A program made the position numbers and the translations under genes. A DNA stretch of 64,000 nt. It comes from Chamaecrista fasciculata. Taxonomy: Eukaryota > Streptophyta > Magnoliopsida > Fabales > Fabaceae. Shown here in pieces: positions 11,000 to 23,654 of this stretch. The stretch is from positions 26,901-90,900 of the forward strand of contig QANZ01035946.1 in the NCBI GenBank assembly GCA_003254925.1. The letters run 5' to 3'. How positions within the stretch are numbered: position 1 is the stretch's first letter; every line of letters starts with the position of its first letter. The notes under the pieces were generated by a model, which had not been told where the DNA came from, did no database searches, and saw only the letters and a list, made by a program, of their open reading frames with translations.

Positions 11000-12240
11000 T
11001 TAGACATGTTTTCAATCTACATTAAACCATGATCTTACTAGCTCATTAAACTGTGTTCATCACTTCTTTAAGAGAATATTAAAAAGATGCAGTGAAGAGA
11101 AAGATTTCCTGCTAAAATGTGTCAAGCTACTATTCAGGAAATACAAGATTAAACACCAACAAACAGAGATGCAAGATGTAAGTACTTCATTAACCATAAG
11201 GAAGTACAAGATATGAATGGTCAGACCAAAAATCATTTTAAGAATTGGAAGCTAAAGAATCTAGAGACTAAATCCAAACAAAATAAAACACTATTCAAGT
11301 AGCATCCAGACAGAGTTTCATTCATAAACCAGTGGTACCTTTTAGAATCTATGAAATCAAGAAGCGAAACAAAATCCGAAGAGTTAGCAGTGTGTATCGG
11401 CACTTTGTCTTCTTTCTCCTCCACTGTAATAAGAAAGCCCACCAATCAGAAGACATAACAAACTAAAACTCATTTTCATTCATAAATCAAGTGGTGAAAT
11501 CGAATATAAAAAACCAGAATCGAAACAAAAAATGCGAAAAAGTGAATCAATCAACCAACCAACCAAACTCTTTCTTGTTGTGAGCCGAAACGAGCAAGGG
11601 TTACCGAAAGTAGTCGAATACGCAAAGAAGAAGCAGAGAAGACGAAAGTAATTAGGGATCAAAACCAAAATCACAAACAAACAAAATACAAATAAAGCAA
11701 GAAAGAGATTGAGAAGGCGATGAAAAGAGAATGATTAAACTGAACAGCAAGCAGATTCCGACAACTATTTCTTATGAATATCAAAACAGAGGTTAATTCC
11801 AAACATATTATGAGATAACTTGAAGTTAGAAACAAAAACCCCAAATTTTCGAGAATTATCCACATCAAAGCCTACCAAACTAGTCGACGAGAGAATTTGA
11901 GACATACAAACATATTATGAGACATTTTGTAGCCTTTAAGAACTCTCATTTAGCAGAAAAAGGGATTAGATCATTAGATAGAAGAAGAAACAAGGTATTT
12001 CGATTTTTCACCTCAAGATGCCCTAAATCGCTATTTCGGCCATCCAAGACATTGCACCGCGATCCGTCGTTGGCCACAGCAGATTGACGATGACATGACA
12101 AACCGAAGATGGTGACGAAAGATGGCAGCACGACGTGGCTAGCATTTGCTCCTTCCCTTACTGCTGGACTTGCGAAGCGAAGAAGACGAGTGAAACCTAA
12201 AAGTGAAAATGTGAAACAAAGCGTGAGACGTGCAATTTTT
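11000..12240 (-). other. Right third of the CACTA element: possible leader of the chimeric unit
   Basis: 11000-11950 is AT-rich with no recognisable coding. On the minus strand 12180-11990 is more GC-rich and reads as an open frame (PSFVTIFGLSCHRQSAVAND), which could be a captured first exon or promoter-proximal leader. I do not recognise it. Confidence 0.25.
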
Positions 12241-12636
12241 TAATTTAAAAAACACTGGTCTTTCATTTTAGGGGTAAGTGTTGGGATAAACCTGTAATTT
12301 ACTAACAATCCTAAATAATTGCGCCTACAAATGAATGCCTATACTGGCAAAAATAAAAATTGCCGGTATATATTATTTTTACTAGCACTTATAATAGGTG
12401 TTATTAAATAACTGCCGCTACATCTTGTTTTTCCGGTAGTGTCGTGGTCTATAATAGGTATGTGGATTCCTTGGTGGTTGATTTACTTAATGAGCAACAC
12501 GGGTCATCTTAAAAGAAATTAGAGCATATGGTTCCAATGATCATCTCCCCAACTACTACTTGCTACATGGGATGTTTATATGGGATTTTCGTTAGGGTGT
12601 GTTTGTTTTTGGTATACAAAGTGATTATTAAAAATT

Positions 12637-13985
12637 GGATAAAATGCACTTTGGTACACTGTGGTTAGGATTGAATACACTTTGGTACCCTGAAAGACAA
12701 AATTTGATACTATGGTACCCTGAGGTTTGCGTTGTTAGCACTTTGGTACCCTGTGGTTATTTTCCGTCAAGATTTAACGAAAAATTGTTAGCATTTTTTC
12801 AAAAATTACAAAATGCCCCCAAATAGTTTCAAAATTTTCAAAAACATCCCTAGATCATAATATTTGAGGACTTAAATGAAAATTAAAGCAAAATTTTGGG
12901 GTCAAAATTTAATTATGAAAAATATTAGAAAAAGAATAAAATTACATATTAGTCTTAAATTTGGAAAATAAAATGCAATTTAGTCCTAAAACTGTATGGT
13001 TTAATGGTGAGAAGATAAACTTTACAAAAGTTTTGCAAATTAAATTACAAAATGCCCCCAAATAGTTTCAAAATTTACAAAAAAAAAGTCCCTAGATCAT
13101 GATATTTCAGGAATAAAATAAAAATTACAAATTTTTGGGGTCAAAATGTAATTTTGGAAAATAGAAAAAAGAGATAATTACATATCAGTCCTATATCTGG
13201 AAAATAAATGCAATTTAGTCCTACCCATATTCAAATACAACTACTTAAATGAAATTTTGAAAGTAAACTTGAATAATTTAAAGAATATTCTCATTAATTA
13301 ATTTACAAATTAAATAAAACTTCTCAACTGAAACTATAAATTACTAATAAAACTAAATATGACGATCTAACTAATGTAATAAATTACTAAAATACTAAAT
13401 AATTTTTTATGAAACTTTTCACTAAAACTATAAATTCCCATTAATTAATAAAACTTCTCACTAAATAATGTAATAAATTACTAAAATACTTATTTTTTAT
13501 GAAATTATAATAAAACTATAATTTTTTCATGCAAGTTATTCAGTAAGTTATGATAACAAAATATGATGATCTAACTATACTATTTTATCTTTAAAATACA
13601 TAATTACAATAAATATAATTATTTTAGTAAAATATTAACTTAAATTTAGCAATTTCTTTTTTAATAACTCTCTAGTTCTTGAAATGAAATTGTAGAAAAC
13701 TCCATCAATTCTTTAAGTTTGTTGTGTTTTGATTCGTTTTACCAAAGGGAGAGGACCTAAACGCACAAAAGAAATCTTGTTGAAGAGTGAAATATGGTTT
13801 AAGCAGCAATAGAAACTAACAGATAAGATGTAGAAGAAATCGACGGTTAAGATTGAGCCACGTCACCACTTTTTATTAAATCTTAATGGAAAATAACCAC
13901 AGGGTACCATAGTGCTAACGACGCAAACCTCAGAGTACCAAAGTGTTAAATTTTGTCTTTCAGGGTACCAAAGTGCATTTGACCC
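12637..13985. mobile_element. MULE-type foldback element with 9-bp target duplication
   Basis: Inverted arms carry gcactttggtac and its complement several times (12647-12780 and 13880-13980). The arms are bounded by the perfect 9-bp direct repeat TTAAAAATT (12628-12636 and 13986-13994). Inside is a direct duplication: a block beginning attacaaaatgcccccaaata occurs at about 12806-12985 and again at 13043-13225. No transposase is present. Confidence 0.8.
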
Positions 13986-13994
13986 TTAAAAATT

Positions 13995-14679
13995 TCATTT
14001 TCTTTAACAATCAATTATTGATATATCCCTACTAATCAAAACATGCATAAGTACGATTACCTATGATTATATACACATCTAAAGATTATTGAAGGGTGTT
14101 TTTGTTATTTCATCCAAATCAGCTTCTCTATCTATTATTTCTACCTATCATAATTATTACATACATATTTAAATTATAAAATTATTTTAAAAAAATAATT
14201 TTTAATTTATTCTAAAAAAATGACGAGCTGTAGATTTTTTTTTTAATTTGTTTCTATATACAATGGTAAAGAATCATTGCCTTACTTTACCATGTACAAT
14301 AACCTAAAAACAAACTATTACTAATTGAAAAAAAAACAATTGAAGAAGTCACTAATAATTAATTACAAGATATAAATTTAACAAATTTAATAGTAAAATA
14401 TAAAATACATAAAGTTTGATTAAATGCAAGTTGTACTTTTTTAATTGAGTATTGGCAGATAAACAAAGTTAATAAAGAATGAAATTAGAAAAAAGAGTTT
14501 TTTTTTTTTTGTGAGCAATAGGGGCCGAAGCCTTTAAAAAAATAGAACTTTTGATAATCTGTTGGAGAAGCAATAACAAAGAGGTAAGAGGGTGATTCAC
14601 TGTAAGAAGCACTTAATTTAAAATAAGTAAAAACAACTTAAAATTTGAAACTCAAAGAGGCCCTTTATGTTTATGGCTC
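13995..14679. other. Unassigned AT-rich spacer
   Basis: No gene or bounded repeat is seen, only poly(A)/poly(T) runs. Confidence 0.4.
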
Positions 14680-15470
14680 CCAAGTTAACTGAACAATTAA
14701 AAACGATTTATAAAAAAAAAAAATCAACAAAGATCAATTTCAACTTCTCAACTGAGTTTTCCTTCTCTTCATCATTTTGTTGCTCAACTTCTTCATCCTT
14801 TCCACCACCAGTTGCATCACAGTCTACCTTTGCTTCCTTTGCATCCTCTTCACTTAAGTCCACAGTACAAAGTCATCTTCATTTTCTTTATCCTCTTTAC
14901 TTAAGTCCACATAAACATATTCATTTTTTTCATCTACTTCACTTGAAGTCCATAGCATCATCTTTATTTTCTTCATCCTTGACTTTCAAGGACACTATCA
15001 CCCCCGTTAACTCTCTATTTGTCTGTCACACAATTAAGCATCCAACCATATGAAGTTATTAGGAACCAATTTTTAACATTCACTGTAGGAACAATTATTA
15101 CAAGGATCAACTCAAACTCAAATAAGAGATGCTAAGACCAAATCATGAACTAACGACCCACCTGATGATTCAAAAGGAAATTAGAGATGTCCATTGGGCA
15201 AGGTGGACATTTCATCACATTTTTTAGGGTCCCAAGTGATCTTGCGCCCCTATTTCTGTCTCTCACAAAAGCTTGATCCTCAAATGCGCCTTCCAAACAA
15301 GATTTGTAAACAATATGAGCACACGACGTTGTCACGGGTGAAACCATTAGTTGGTAACCCTTAAGGAAACTCAGTTTGAGAGACACGTTAGACTTCTCAA
15401 ACTTTAGATCAAATGACTGCTTATTATTCTTTGGTCGATTGCCACTCAAGTCCCTGACGCCACTTCATCC
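14680..15470 (-). pseudogene. ORTHRUS/VIM-like E3 ligase fragment (second RING and acidic tail), degenerate
   Basis: Minus-strand 15449-15150 encodes a segment with PVTTSCAHIVYKSCLEGAF, then RNRGARSLGTLKNVMKCPPC and PMDISNFLLNHQV. This is the C-terminal RING finger of ORTHRUS/VIM proteins, the plant UHRF1-like ubiquitin ligases that bind methylated DNA. One RING cysteine position reads Tyr (IVYKSC), and the first CxxC pair is not visible, so zinc binding would be impaired. Further along the minus strand (15000-14690) an acidic Lys/Glu/Asp-rich stretch with stops resembles the tail that follows the RING. The SRA and PHD domains are absent. Confidence 0.6.
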
Positions 15471-15479
15471 ATGTTAGGG

Positions 15480-16800
15480 GACCAAAAAATGAATAAACTA
15501 TGAATAAAATCAGCAGGAGAAACCAACAATATAGAAATGAATATGATAAAAAATGAATAAAGAGAATATGCAAGAAAGTGAGTGATAGTGTGAAACAAGC
15601 TATATATGAACCAGCAATTGAAATCGGCCAAGACTAGATAACAAATTCATCCAAACCCATATGCTAAAACTAAATAGAAAACAAAATAGAGTAATTGGCT
15701 AAGTGGTTTCAAAAAATTAAATTGATGATAGATGTGCTAATATTACATTTCACATAAGATATAATCTATTTACAAACCTTTCTGTGTACATAAACCAGTC
15801 TTCGACGACCCGTAGAAGAAAGTGGGAAGGTGGCATGGAATGAAGAGTCTCCGCCATCATTGCTGGAGGGGAAGAGAAACAAGCAACATGCCATTCAAAA
15901 TCCATTGGAGTCCATACCTCTAAGCGAGAGGAGCTTAAGCCTAGAAACAACACAACGTGAGAATGAAGAGAAGTGAGACATTGGGATTTCACTTATATTG
16001 ACTCTACTTCTTAATCGTACCTCTATACAAATTCATAGAATATGGATTGACACAGAGAGAGAGCAAATTAGAAGGAACAAAAGGAAATCACAGATTTAAA
16101 ACAAATCAAAATTTGAGTGAATTTTTAAATTATTTTAAAAACTTTTCTTGTTTTGTTTATTGTAATTAAATTTGTGTCTATCTTGTGTGAGATTGGATGC
16201 AACGAATGTAGGTTGGTTTGGTGACTTTTTCCATAGAAAATGATTGTTTGGAAATAATTTAGTTATGTAAAATGAATAATGAAAAATTAATATGAATTAC
16301 TTTTGTTACTATGAATGTAGTATAGGCCATGGATTTTTATAAGATTTGAATATTTAGAAACAATTTTTTCTTATGATAAAACTTTTATGACCTGATCTAT
16401 GCTAAGTAATAAATATAAGTTAATTTGGAAACTCTTCAAATGATTAAAGACCACCACATTTGCTAATATTTCTGTGATACATAGCGTACTGATATACCAA
16501 ATTGTTATTAGTATGTATTAGGCCCCTACAATTAGGAGAAAAGTTAGAGGGATAGAAGGAGGGAAATAAAATGGGGTATATGGGCTAAAACAAAGGGGAA
16601 TAACCATAAAATTGGAGAGAAGTTGTAAAAGAGTTTTACCTTCAAAGATCTATATTTTTCTAGGGTTAATTTTGTTTCTTTTAACAGCAGATTCAAATGT
16701 AGATTTTGGTTTCTATCAATAGGCATCAAAGAACTTTTGTTTGACATAGCATAAATATAAGAGCAATAGAAATTGTAAGGAATTTAGATAATGAAATACG
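15480..16800. other. Unassigned region
   Basis: No recognisable gene. Short minus-strand frames at 15992-15750 and 15631-15446 might be further degenerate pieces upstream of the ORTHRUS-like fragment, but nothing in them is diagnostic. Confidence 0.3.
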
Positions 16801-17640
16801 AAAATTAAAGAGCAATTACATATGATGAAGGCATAGCTTTTGGAAGATTAAGAAGGAATTACAAATTTGATTATGTTAAGCAGAATGTACCAAACACAGA
16901 GACCTTTTGCACCGAATCCCCAAGATGATGAAAAGACAATAAGGGTCTAAAATACGAGGGATCTATGAATCCCTAAAGCCAAGTAGTGAAGGAGAAATTA
17001 TAAGTTAATAGAAAGAAAAAGTTGAGTCTCTCGATGCTCTTTGAAGAAGCAGCAAAAGATAAGAAGCAAAAAAAAAGTGAGGGAAACATAGAAATTTAAG
17101 AGATGTCTCAAGATAATGAAGGTATACCTTTTGAAAAATTCAGAAGGAATATTACAAAGTCGAGTGCAGAAAAAAAAAACAACAGATTTGAAAGCACTTT
17201 ACACCGAATCCTTGGGTAATATGATAGAAGAGCTAAAATATTAGGGATTTACGAAACCCAAGCCACTTGAAGAAAGAGAAGACTAACATTGAATATATAG
17301 AGTAGAGAAGACTAACATTGAATATATAGAGTAGTGTAGCCTCTCAATACTCTTAAAATAATTGACATAAAAGATGATGAGTTGTGCGTCTCCACTAACT
17401 TTAAGAAAGAAGATAAGGTTAAATCAAGGTGAGTTGGGCTTAAAAATTCGGCCCATGTTGATTCCTTAACATAGATGATTGAAGTAATGATTTAGTAAAT
17501 TGAAAGGGGTAAAAAAAAATAAATGTCTTCGAACCCAAAATTTACCAGACACAAAGAACTTTTATATCTAGATCATTCTAAACACCCCATGCGCAACATC
17601 AACTCGGGCTCCTTGACCGGACTCATTGCAAGGTGGCCAA
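16800..17640. repeat. Dispersed repeat R1, uninterrupted copy with a diverged partial tandem copy in front
   Basis: 17085-17640 matches 4594-5017 plus 7815-7960 in the same order. The join near 17505-17530 (tgaaaggggt, a run of a, then aatgtcttcgaacccaaaa) is the unoccupied equivalent of the MULE insertion site at 5018-7805. A more diverged copy of the first part (tgatgaaggcatagctttt, then ttttgcaccgaatcc) precedes it at 16815-17050. A 28-bp segment with actaacattgaatatataga is duplicated at 17281-17332. Confidence 0.6.
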
Positions 17641-18984
17641 AATATCGAAATAAAATGAACTTTTATATCTAGATCATTCTCTCAAGGAACTCCTAGTAGT
17701 TTAAAAAAGAATAATATTAAATTCCTACTTATCGAGTAAAAGTAACAGAAAATGTTCTTATGAGATTTCTAACACCTAAGACACAAATTGAATAAAACAA
17801 TAAATATTTTTTTTGATTTTTTATTAATAAGACTAAATTGATAACAAAACGAAATAACGCATTGAACAACCACCAAGGAAAGGCACCTGACGGAGCAATT
17901 GGATCAAGCAATCATCACTATTAGAATTATCTCACATTGATCATTCTAAGATAGTCACTAACTCAGCAATTAGATCAACAAACTTATCATGAAGATATCT
18001 CAAACAAGATAAATCCATAACAAGACATGAAACCTCATTGAATAGGTGATAGAATTGATCAAGAGTCACATATTAGCATTCACCCAAAAGGTTACAATCA
18101 AGATGTAAATGGAAGAATTAAGTTCAAACTCTCAATCTAAAAACAAGAACTAGAATCAAAACTAGTTTCCGAGTCAAAACCAAGAAATAGAACAAGAAAA
18201 AATCCTAATCCAAATGTGAGAAAGATCCCTAGAGGAAGCTCCTATCTCATGCTTTAATCCATTACTCCTCTGGATTGAGGGGTTTAGCTACTCATGATGC
18301 AGATATGAACAATAACAAGTCCAAATCCTGACTGAACTGTCATGGCACCAAGAAAGCTCCAAGCAGAAGCAGAAGATGGTAGACCGCTGTATGTGGTTGC
18401 TCACTCTCAAAAATTGACCTAGGAATGGATTATAATTGATTTTCAATCATTCCCAACTGGATCGGGCCAAATCCATTGAGAAATAGGCTTGGGCTTGATA
18501 ATTATAGAATTTTGCGCTACTTTTGCCGGTTGTTCGCTGGTTCAGTGTAAACCGGCAGATAATCGGACAACTACCCAAACATGCACCAATAAAATTCTGA
18601 TTCAGTCCTTGGCTCATTTTCTTGTATCATCGACTCTTCCTTGAGGATTATAGGGCTTCAGACTTCATTCAAACCTGTCAAGAACACCAAAGACCATGTG
18701 AACTCTAAAGATAAAAAGGATCGAACAAATAATTAACATCAAACCTCAGAGTAATCACACAATTAATCACAAATTAGTACAATTAAGCATTAAACCTCAA
18801 AGTGTCATATTCTATCATAAAATATCATAAAGGCCTGCAATTGACTCCCAAATGAATTTAAAATGCCCCAAAACATCATTGAATTGCATGATGGAATACG
18901 GTACTATCACGCTTGCTCCACTTCACCACCTCCTTGTTCTTTTGCATATTCTCAAGTGACAACAAACATGTCATATGCTGCAGC
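17641..18984. other. Unassigned region, possibly old LTR-like sequence
   Basis: No gene is recognised. The mixture of plant-promoter-like and LTR-like composition (ttttgccggttgttcgctgg near 18530) suggests repeat origin, but no LTR boundary, PBS or polypurine tract was found. Confidence 0.3.
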
Positions 18985-21646
18985 TCCCCAAAAATATTAT
19001 TTTTCGGTGGAAATATTCCAACTCAACTTGGGAGTCTTTCACAACTGCAATATCTTAATCTTGGTGTCAACTTGTTGGAAGGTTCAATCTCATATCAACT
19101 AGGAAATTTGTCACACTTGCAGTATTTTGATCTCACAGGGAATCTTCTTGTTGGAATAATTCCTTATCAATTTGGGAACCTATCCAACTTGCAAGAGCTT
19201 CATCTTGGATATAATGATTCACTCAAAATTGACCAAGATGAGTGGTTGTCTAGTCTCACTACTTTAGCCCATCTTTTTTTGAACTCATTTGATGATTTAA
19301 GACATTCTCACAAGTGGCTCCAAATGATTTTAAAGCTACCAAATTTAAAAGAACTTCACCTAAACAATAATGATCTTTCAGATTATTATATACTTTCTTT
19401 GAGGACACCCCTTCAATTCAATTCTTGGGATACTCTTTCTGTCCTTGACTCTCTGAGAATGACTTCACATCTTCTATAATATTCTAGTGGCTTGCCAATG
19501 TCTCCACCAACCTTGTTCAACTTGATCTTAGTTCCAACCACTTACAAGGTGGACTAGGATTAAGATCCTTAGGGGATATATGTACCTTATGTTCATTATC
19601 ATTACAGAACAACAAATTAAGTTTAGACCTTCCAACAATTGTTCAAAGTTTATCTGGATGTGCTAGATTTTCCTTGCAAAAATTGGACTTAAGCTACAAT
19701 CAAATTACTGGGCCATTTGCTTGACCTTTTCACATTCCCATCTTTAAAGACTTTACACATTTCACAAAATCGATTAAATGCAACAATATCTGATGATCTT
19801 CGATTCCCACCTCAATTGGAGGAATTGTCAATTTCTTCTAACTCTTTAAAAGGTGTTTTCACTGACTCCCATTTTGCTAATATGCCCAACTTAAAAAATT
19901 TATTCCTCCATAACAATTCAATAGCTTTGAGATTTAACCACTATTGGATCCCTCCCTTTCAATTGGAGCAGATGACATTAGGTTCCTGTATGTTAGGACT
20001 TAGGACCAAGCTTTCCCAAATGGTTACAGACTCAAAATAGTTTCAATCTACTTGATCTTTCAAATGCCCAAATTTCAGACATAATTCCAGAGTGGTTTTG
20101 GCGAATATTAACACCAGTCCTATTGTACTTGGATCTTTTATACAATGATTTATGGGGTACAATACCAAACTCTCCCATACGATTTACTGGTAAGGATAAA
20201 CTTGTGATATCTTTGGCATCAAATCGTCTCCAAGACCCAATTCCAGAATTTTTGAATCATGCATTCGCACTCAATCTAACCAAGAACAATTTTTCAGAAT
20301 GTCACATGTTTTTATGTTCCAAGAGTGCAAATAATATGCTTGTCCTGTTAGGCGTCTCCAATAATCAATTGTCAGGACAACTTCTTGAGTGCTGGAGCCA
20401 ATTCAATTACTTAGGGTACTTAGATTTAAGTAGCAAAAATTTTCCTGGATCAGTTCCTGCCTCTTTTGGTGATCTAAACCATCTTAAATATTTTTATTTT
20501 GGTAGGAGAAAGTTTAGGTGAGTTGGGCCTCGTGAGATCACCAAAGTCAAGGCATGCCTCCAGGCTCTATGAGCACTTACAAAGATACTTATACAGATCG
20601 CCTGACAACAATGTCCTCACATCGGCAATGGGAATCGAACTCACAACTTTGTGGATTATGAGTCAACTCCTTACCAACTGGACCAACCTTTGTTGGCTAC
20701 ACCATCTTAAATATTTTATCTTGAGAAAAAACATGTTTAGTGAAGAGTTACCTTTGTCCTTAAACAATTGCTCCGAATTAAAGATGTTAGATGTTGGGGA
20801 AAATGTTATGAGGGCACATACTTTCATGGATTGGGATGGACTTACATAAGTTGAGATTCTTAATTTTACGCAAAAATCACTTTTGTGGAAGTATACCTTT
20901 CCAACTTTGTTATGTGACAAGCATTCAGTTCTTGGATCACTTATTCAACAATCTCTTTGGCCAATTACCCAAATGCTTTCAGAACTTCACTTCAATGGCT
21001 GATGAGACTATTCAATTGATAAATGAGGATTCTTACAATTCGAACATGGGGAGGAAATTTATATTTTATCAGGTAATTACACTGCTCATGTGGAAAGGTG
21101 TAGAACAAATGTTTGAGAGAAATATTTTTTACGTGAAAGGCATTGATCTTTCACGTAATCAATTAACCAAAGAAATACCAGTTGAATTATGCAATTTGGT
21201 TGCATTGGACAACTTAAATTTGTCAAGAAATCATTTCACTGGGGAAATTCCTTCGGACATTGGACAATTTGCAATGCTAAAATTTTCTTGATTTGTCAAG
21301 AAACCATTTAATAATTGGTTCAATTTCTTCAAGCCTAGCCCAAATTAATCGTCTTTCTATGTTGGATTCGTCACATAACATTCTTTCTAAAAAAATCCCA
21401 ATTAGCACACAGCTACAAAGTTTTAGTATCTCGGCTTATGAAGAAAACCTTGATCTTTGTGGGAAACCACTTGAGAAGATCTGTCCTGATGATGATGAAA
21501 AACCTCAAGAAAAACACACAGTCCAAGAAGATGAGGATTTGCTTTTCTCTAAAGGATTTTATTGGAGTATGGCTTTGGGATTTGTGGTTGGATGTTGTGG
21601 AATCTTAGGCTCAATACTCTTCCACTGCTCTTGGAGGCATCTCTAA
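18985..21646 (+). pseudogene. LRR receptor-like protein (EIX/RLP type) pseudogene
   Basis: Successive frames encode plant extracellular LRRs of the LxxLxxLxLxxNxLxGxIP type, for example GGNIPTQLGSLSQLQYLNLG, QLGNLSHLQYFDLTGNLLVG and LDLSYNQITGPF. The end holds the RLP C-terminal set: FSISAYEENLDLCGKPLEK, an acidic linker, and one membrane span (MALGFVVGCCGILGSILF) with a short basic tail SWRHL. There is no kinase domain, as expected of receptor-like proteins, which signal through partner kinases at the plasma membrane. The signal peptide and N-terminal cap are missing. The frame is broken near 19477, 19720, 20040, 20850 and 21290, and a SINE interrupts it at 20495. The similarity is to EIX2-like receptors. 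It is not expected to make a functional protein. Confidence 0.85.
20495..20700 (-). mobile_element. tRNA-derived SINE inserted in the LRR pseudogene
   Basis: The 206-bp insert is flanked by the perfect 17-bp direct repeat accatcttaaatatttt (20478-20494 and 20701-20717). On the minus strand the head carries an A-box-like GGTCCAGTTGGTAAGG (20684-20669) and a B-box-like GAGTTCGATTCCC (20642-20630), the RNA polymerase III promoter layout of tRNA-derived SINEs. There is no poly(A) run at the 3' end, as in Au-type plant SINEs. The duplicated target encodes HLKYF on both sides. Confidence 0.8.
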
Positions 21647-22159
21647 TTCGTGTTCTTGAACAATATGGCTGACACCATTTATGTGATGCTCATACTAAAT
21701 GCAAATAAATGCAAGAGGTGGCTTAATGGTTACTTGGTAGTAATTTCTCACTCTTTCTATTCTTGCTTTCTGCTTTTGCATATATATATACTACATATGT
21801 TTTCACTCCATTTGTGCTTTCAGATCCTTCTTCATACATATCCATAGGACACAAATAGAGAATAGATGGTTAATGAAAAACTAATGTTTCCCCTTTTCTC
21901 TATCAACAAGTACAAATTTTTTTATGCATATATATGTTTCTTTATTTTGCAAAGTGTTATTATATGCTCCCTCTTTCTTAATTCCGTTCAGGGTTAGCTT
22001 AAGATTAAAGTTTAATTCTTGACATGAGATGCAAATGCTGATGTGGCATAATTATAGCCATTAATGTAATTTAATGTTGAAAAATAATAAAAAAAATAAT
22101 AAATTTTTTAACCAATTACAACTGTGTATGGAGTCACACCACTACTTACATACAACTAA
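21647..22159. other. 3' flank of the LRR pseudogene
   Basis: AT-rich with a tatata run near 21782; nothing else is recognised. Confidence 0.35.
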
Positions 22160-22490
22160 GGGTCTGTTTGGGAGGATGAGGATTATGATCTCATCTCATT
22201 CAATCATCATCTCATCTTAGGATTGGATGAACAGTAATGACTTGGTGTTTTTTGGAACTTTCATCTCATCTCATCTCATCCACATCATCATCTCATTCAC
22301 AACATCATCTTATTTTCTCTTACAATTACTAATCTATCCCTACTTATACACCTATAATTACCTATACTTTAATACAAATATAAAAAAAAGAATTAGACAA
22401 AATAGTAATTTTACATACCCTCATTTATTACACTTATAATTTTCTCTCTGCATCTATCATTTCTCATCATTTTTTTTCTTTTCCACTCAC

Positions 22491-22491
<1 letters not shown>

Positions 22492-22565
<74 letters not shown>

Positions 22566-22595
22566 CTCTCTCTCTCTTTCACACACCCACACCCA
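22492..22595. repeat. (CT)n(CA)n compound microsatellite
   Basis: A run of about 17 CT units is followed by a run of CA units with one tata interruption, then ctctctctctttcacacac. Confidence 0.9.
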
Positions 22596-22664
22596 CACTC
22601 TTATATATATATATATATTAATTTATATTGATTTAATTAAACAAAATTTTACAATATTATTATT

Positions 22665-23320
22665 TTTTTAGTTGCAATATTCCTCTATTTGTTTTGAGTA
22701 GAATATACAATTTAATCCCTAAAATATTTTTTAAGTTATAATCTTCTTCCATTCTCTTTAATGTAGTTTTTTTTTAAAAGAAAAAAAATTAACTATCTTC
22801 ACTTTTATAGGTATTTTAGTTCTCAAACTATGAGCTCAAGTTCATTGGCTCTTAAAATTATTTTTTATTTAGTTTTTTTTCTCAAACTATGCAATTAGTT
22901 TCATTGTCATCCTCAGACTATTTTTTGTTCTATATTCGTGTCCAAAATTATTCGATGATTATACACTCTGGATAATGGAAAATAATTTTTTTGTTGGAAA
23001 AAGATACAAGTTTCCACGTGTCTATTGTTTTTTTGGTTCGAATCATGGGTAGCTAGAAAATTGTAATGTTTTATTTTTTTTTGTCCCAATGTTCTTCTAT
23101 ATGTTTGAGTAAAATTTATAATTGAATCCAAATTTTTTTAAGGTACAATCTTTTTCTAGTCCCGCTATTATATTTTTTTAAAAAAATAGAATAAAAAATT
23201 GTGTAGTGTTGTTTTTTTTTTTCCCAATGTTCTTTTATTTGTTTTATTAAAATATATAATTGAATTCAAAATAATTTTTGTTAAGATACAATCTTCTTCT
23301 AAACCCGTTATAACATATTT
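22665..23320. repeat. Three diverged copies of a 90-bp unit inside the PIF-like element
   Basis: Blocks at about 22670, 23085 and 23222 share the order caat(g/a)tt(c/t)ctct(a)tttgtttt, then aatat(a)taattgaat, then acaatcttcttct. The spacing is irregular (about 415 and 137 bp), so this is not a simple tandem array. Confidence 0.6.
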
Positions 23321-23654
23321 AAAAAAAAAGTGAAAAAAATGGAAAAGTTTTATATTCACATTTGTTGGCAGTCTAGTCTTCAAACTATGAGATAAGTTCA
23401 TTTCGGTTATCAAAATATTTGTTATATTTTTGAGTCTGAACGTCAATTCAATCCCTCTTTTTTTTTAATATATCTGACGAAGTTTTTTGAAAAAATTAAA
23501 AAGAGTTAAAACTATTTCTCGTTCTGTTTTGTTTATCAAACTATGAGATTAGTTAAAACTATTTCCTAAATAATAACGGTAATATTTTTTTAGGGACAAA
23601 ATACAAAATGGCCCACGTGTATGTACAGGCTTGAATCATTGGATTCAAAAATAA

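Larger units (their letters stand above)
8130..12441. mobile_element. Non-autonomous CACTA (En/Spm) transposon carrying host gene fragments (Pack-CACTA)
   Basis: The left end is CACTAGTAGAAAT and the right end is TTTTTCCGGTAGTG, whose reverse complement is CACTACCGGAAAAA. The canonical superfamily terminus is CACTA(C/G)nAGAAA. The element is flanked by the perfect 3-bp duplication TCG (8127-8129 and 12442-12444), the size expected for CACTA. Subterminal repeats are obvious on the left: many copies of (a)actgctgctata and its variants within 8150-8470, with related tgccgg/tgccgc motifs at 12340-12420. Length is 4312 bp. No TNP2-type transposase motif is visible. Inside, on the minus strand, are exon fragments of an SDR-like gene and a trehalose-phosphate phosphatase gene with preserved splice sites. 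Confidence 0.85.
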
